In this document: positions 63,021 through 64,000 of the stretch, in pieces
Position numbering within the stretch: the first letter of the stretch is position 1
How the letters are laid out: each line of letters starts with the position of its first letter
Origin: Streptomyces sp. NBC_01198
GTDB taxonomy: Bacteria; Actinomycetota; Actinomycetes; Streptomycetales; Streptomycetaceae
NCBI RefSeq assembly: GCF_036010485.1
Contig: NZ_CP108568.1
Span: 5,852,501 to 5,916,500, forward strand
Direction of reading: 5' to 3'
DNA length: 64,000 bases
The notes under the pieces: generated by a model
Databases searched by the model: none
The model's input: the letters and a program-made list of their open reading frames with translations, nothing else
Told to the model about the DNA's origin: nothing
Position numbers and translations under genes: made by a program

Positions 63021-63052
63021 GAAAGAGGAGCAAAGCGACGACGAGCACACGG

Positions 63053-63090
63053 AGCTCAGAGCGCGGGTTCGATTCCCGTCATCCGCTCCA
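63053..63090 (+). other. tRNA 3' half (glycine type), probable attachment-site copy
   Basis: The sequence runs from the 3' strand of an anticodon stem (GCTCA at 63054-63058) through a complete T-arm (GCGGG-TTCGATT-CCCGT), the 3' acceptor strand CATCCGC, discriminator T and encoded CCA (63088-63090). Discriminator T and overall wording fit tRNA-Gly(CCC) of actinomycetes. No 5' half precedes it. Integrative elements often use exactly this 3' half as the attachment core. Confidence 0.7.
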
Positions 63091-63094
63091 TTGC

Positions 63095-63125
63095 ATGAGC
63101 CCCAGGTAATTCAGCTGGGGCTCAT
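63095..63125 (+). terminator. tRNA-type terminator hairpin
   Basis: ATGAGCCCCAG (63095-63105) and CTGGGGCTCAT (63115-63125) are perfect 11-nt arms around a 9-nt loop, 5 nt after the tRNA CCA end, as expected for the native terminator of that tRNA gene. Confidence 0.75.
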
Positions 63126-63399
63126 TCGGTGTCTGACTAAATTCGAAGTCCTGAATTGGGAGCGATCCTCATCGACGTGCCACAGGCCACCGGCCGGGCT
63201 TCGAGGCTCTTGATGTGGGGAACGCCCCCGGGTCCGCCACAACACGCACTGGCCCCTCTGGAAATTGGTCCGTAACGCCCAGACCTTCTACGCGAGACCC
63301 TCCAGACGAGCAAGTGAACTTCACCCTTCCCGCGCACTGCTGTTCGTGTGGCGCCTCGAGTGCTCGGTGCAGACAATGCCATCAGGCTGGCCGCCTGGC

Positions 63400-63592
63400 C
63401 ACGCAGACTGCCCGCTGCGTCCACCGTGCTCAGGAGCGACTGCCCGATCCATGGGCCGACGACGAGTATCCGATACGGCTGCTGGCCGACAGCCTCCCTC
63501 TGCTCCTGCCCAAGGACGCCGAACTGTCCGCCCTGGAGGCCACCGCACTGATCGCCGGCGTCCTGCTTCACGAGATGGCCTGGGCCGGCTAA
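63400..63592 (+). pseudogene. Coding remnant of unknown origin
   Basis: The last ~55 codons of an open frame reaching TAA at 63590-63592 look coding (ERLPDPWADDEYPIRLLADSLPLLLPKDAELSALEATALIAGVLLHEMAWAG). The frame before 63400 has no sensible protein character or ribosome site. Leu-rich segments ending in FLHEAxW-like text occur in several Streptomyces multidomain proteins, so this may be an N-terminal piece of one. The 63126-63400 stretch holds nothing else I can name. Confidence 0.35.
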
Positions 63593-63637
63593 CTAGTACT
63601 ACAGGGCTAGATCTGGATCATGGGGTGGTGGAATGCT

Positions 63638-64000
63638 ATGGCTGTGGACACGACTCAGCCCCATGATTCAGATCGTTCGTCGGACGCCGTCGGTCCGGCT
63701 GATTTAGCCGTCTGGGACCGCGAGTTCGCGGCGCTGGGCGAGCGGGTAACGCCGTTTTTCTACCGTCCGGAATCCCAGGAGCACGCCGTGCAGTATCTGC
63801 GTGGGCTTCTGTCCCCGTTGCAGCGCAAGAACGGCTGGACCATCGCTGAGTTCGCCGGCGAGAAGGAGCCCAAGGCACTCCAGCGGTTCTTGAACCTCAC
63901 TCCGTGGAGTGCGGATCTGCTGCGGGACCTGGTCCGCGACTACGCGATGGAACGCTTCGCGGATCCCCGGGGTGTGCTGATCGCCGATCCCACGGGGTTT
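63638..64000 (+). CDS. IS701 family transposase, 3' end outside window
   Basis: The first 121 codons of a transposase; the frame is open at the window edge. WDREFAALGERVTPFFYRPESQEHAVQYLRGLLSPLQRKNGWTIAEFAGE and LLRDLVRDYAMERFADPRGVLIADPTGF match the N-terminus of IS701-type DDE transposases, the last Asp being the first catalytic residue. The gene contains a TTA codon (leucine before AVW). The element's left end probably lies near 63593-63605, just after the TAA of the preceding remnant, where CTAGTACTACAG is seen. Confidence 0.85.
   Translation, partial: MAVDTTQPHDSDRSSDAVGPADLAVWDREFAALGERVTPFFYRPESQEHAVQYLRGLLSPLQRKNGWTIAEFAGEKEPKALQRFLNLTPWSADLLRDLVRDYAMERFADPRGVLIADPTGF

Noticed and set aside
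63137..63571. Minus-strand open frame after the tRNA fragment
   Set aside because: No family recognised and poor protein character; the only coding-like text in the area is on the plus strand at 63400-63592.

Overview
The window is high-GC DNA from an actinomycete, most likely Streptomycetaceae (Streptomyces or a close genus). Supporting signs are strong G/C bias at third codon positions, frequent GTG and TTG starts, 4-nt stop/start overlaps, a complete conservon (cvnABCD plus a P450), an AfsR-type regulator and an F420 oxidoreductase. No replication origin, rRNA or CRISPR array was seen. The only RNA-gene sequence is the 3' half of a tRNA near the right end.

Left part (1-14.6 kb): the end of a secreted GH92 mannosidase; an RsbW-like ATPase and a ROK regulator; the conservon (4375-8446), five genes joined by short overlaps and ending in a P450 whose K-helix lacks ExxR; a pterin dehydratase; a Gfo/Idh/MocA oxidoreductase; a Bcr/CflA exporter; a beta-lactamase-fold hydrolase; and a lipoprotein pair made of a YVTN propeller and a deacetylase-like protein missing its first catalytic aspartate.

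Exopolysaccharide region (15.1-31.4 kb): a CDP-alcohol phosphotransferase and a cytidylyltransferase; glycosyltransferases; a Wzz/BY-kinase-like protein with a degenerate Walker A; a Wzx-like flippase; a Wzy-like polymerase; gmd and fcl for GDP-fucose; and an initiating polyprenyl glycosylphosphotransferase. Together these could make, flip, polymerise and export a fucose-containing polymer. Embedded in it is a three-gene operon encoding a large secreted propeller/Fn3/LamG protein, a lipoprotein and a glycosyltransferase. Five convergent gene pairs in 12.5-29.8 kb overlap at their 3' ends.

Middle (31.6-52.5 kb): mostly housekeeping and stress genes. These include an Rsm22-like methyltransferase, CorA, a CrtI-like oxidoreductase, methionine aminopeptidase, heme oxygenase, DDAH, an F420 oxidoreductase, a site-2 protease, a 1120-residue AfsR-type regulator beside a DrrAB-like ABC exporter, an ECF sigma/anti-sigma/lipoprotein operon with a likely autoregulated promoter, and panB.

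Right part (52.7-64 kb): a UvrA-like resistance ATPase abutting a methyltransferase remnant, a DHA2 exporter with its TetR regulator and operator-like palindrome, an endonuclease-fold protein, and then a decayed accessory zone. That zone holds an IS1380 element with recognisable ends and two compensating frameshifts, an AraC gene with a ruined glyoxalase partner, an intact VOC gene, a YdeI-like gene, a VapC remnant, a glycine-type tRNA 3' half with terminator (probable attachment-site scar), and the start of an IS701-type transposase cut by the window edge. A dispersed intergenic repeat family occurs near 14.8, 35.4 and 43.6 kb.
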